From contig CAZMGG010000087.1 in assembly GCA_964565715.1 (NCBI GenBank), forward strand, positions 1 to 24,610: a stretch of 24,610 nucleotides of DNA. The letters are read 5' to 3'. Source of the DNA: CAZMGG01 sp964565715. GTDB lineage: Bacteria; Planctomycetota; UBA1135; UBA2386. Shown here piece after piece: positions 24,535 to 24,610 of the stretch (within the stretch, counting starts at the first letter, position 1; the number at the start of each line of letters is the position of its first letter). Position numbers and translations under genes: made by a program. A model generated the notes under the pieces. That model ran no database searches and had not been told where the DNA came from. It worked only from the letters and a program-made list of their open reading frames with translations.

Positions 24535-24564
24535 AGTCTAGCGGTGGAACCCGGGGAGCCACAA
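24535..24564 (-). promoter_or_regulatory. Candidate sigma-70 promoter upstream of the PDZ gene
   Basis: The minus strand carries TTGTGG (24564-24559), 18 bases, then TAGACT (24540-24535), four of six matches to TATAAT. The -10 lies 11 bases before the ATG, which would give a nearly leaderless transcript, in line with the absence of a clear Shine-Dalgarno there. Confidence 0.3.
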
Positions 24565-24610
24565 CCGGCGGCGCCGGGGAACGCGGCGGCTCGGACGACG
24601 GCCGGCGCCC

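Noticed and set aside
1..24610. Insertion sequences, integrases, phage genes, toxin-antitoxin pairs or defence systems
   Set aside because: Looked for on both strands; no transposase, integrase, nuclease-defence or toxin motifs were recognised.

Overview
The window is a high-GC (roughly two-thirds G+C by eye) stretch of a Gram-negative-type bacterial chromosome. Every well-supported gene lies on the minus strand, so transcription runs from high to low coordinates. Lipobox signal peptides, an OmpA-type peptidoglycan-binding lipoprotein, type IV pilus ATPases and a prepilin peptidase point to a diderm with a pilus or type II secretion apparatus. The phylum cannot be fixed from sequence alone. 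Very large Ig-like lipoproteins and heavily diverged housekeeping genes (short MnmE-like GTPase, EF-G-like GTPase, zinc-domain-fused aspartate carbamoyltransferase) would fit Planctomycetota or a related lineage, but this is a weak inference.

Layout in transcription order. (1) 24523-20138: a compact four-gene run: a membrane-anchored PDZ protein resembling GspC, type III pantothenate kinase (coaX), a shortened MnmE-like GTPase overlapping coaX, and aspartate carbamoyltransferase (pyrB) with an unusual zinc-domain tail. (2) 20137-19629: a 509-base gap, the only long non-coding stretch, rich in inverted repeats and locally lower in GC. (3) 19628-6113: four consecutive predicted lipoproteins of 1319, 1138, 1305 and 625 residues, called A, B, C and D here. 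A and C are paralogues, and B and D share modules, so the array looks like a duplicated two-gene unit (A-B, C-D). (4) 5955-4312: prepilin peptidase (pilD) and an OmpA-family lipoprotein. (5) 4122-2086: an EF-G-like translational GTPase. (6) 1881-1: pilT, whose stop overlaps the start of a pilB/gspE-type ATPase that runs off the left edge.

Functionally, PilD, PilT, PilB and possibly the GspC-like PDZ protein belong to type IV pilus or type II secretion machinery. The four Ig-like lipoproteins sit between these parts and could be cell-surface structural or adhesive components, but no function can be assigned. The points most worth checking are the PyrB fusion to a PyrI-like zinc domain plus a metal-ligand-less Ada-like tail, the A-B/C-D lipoprotein array with an unrecognised conserved core, and the MnmE-like protein lacking the C-terminal catalytic segment.
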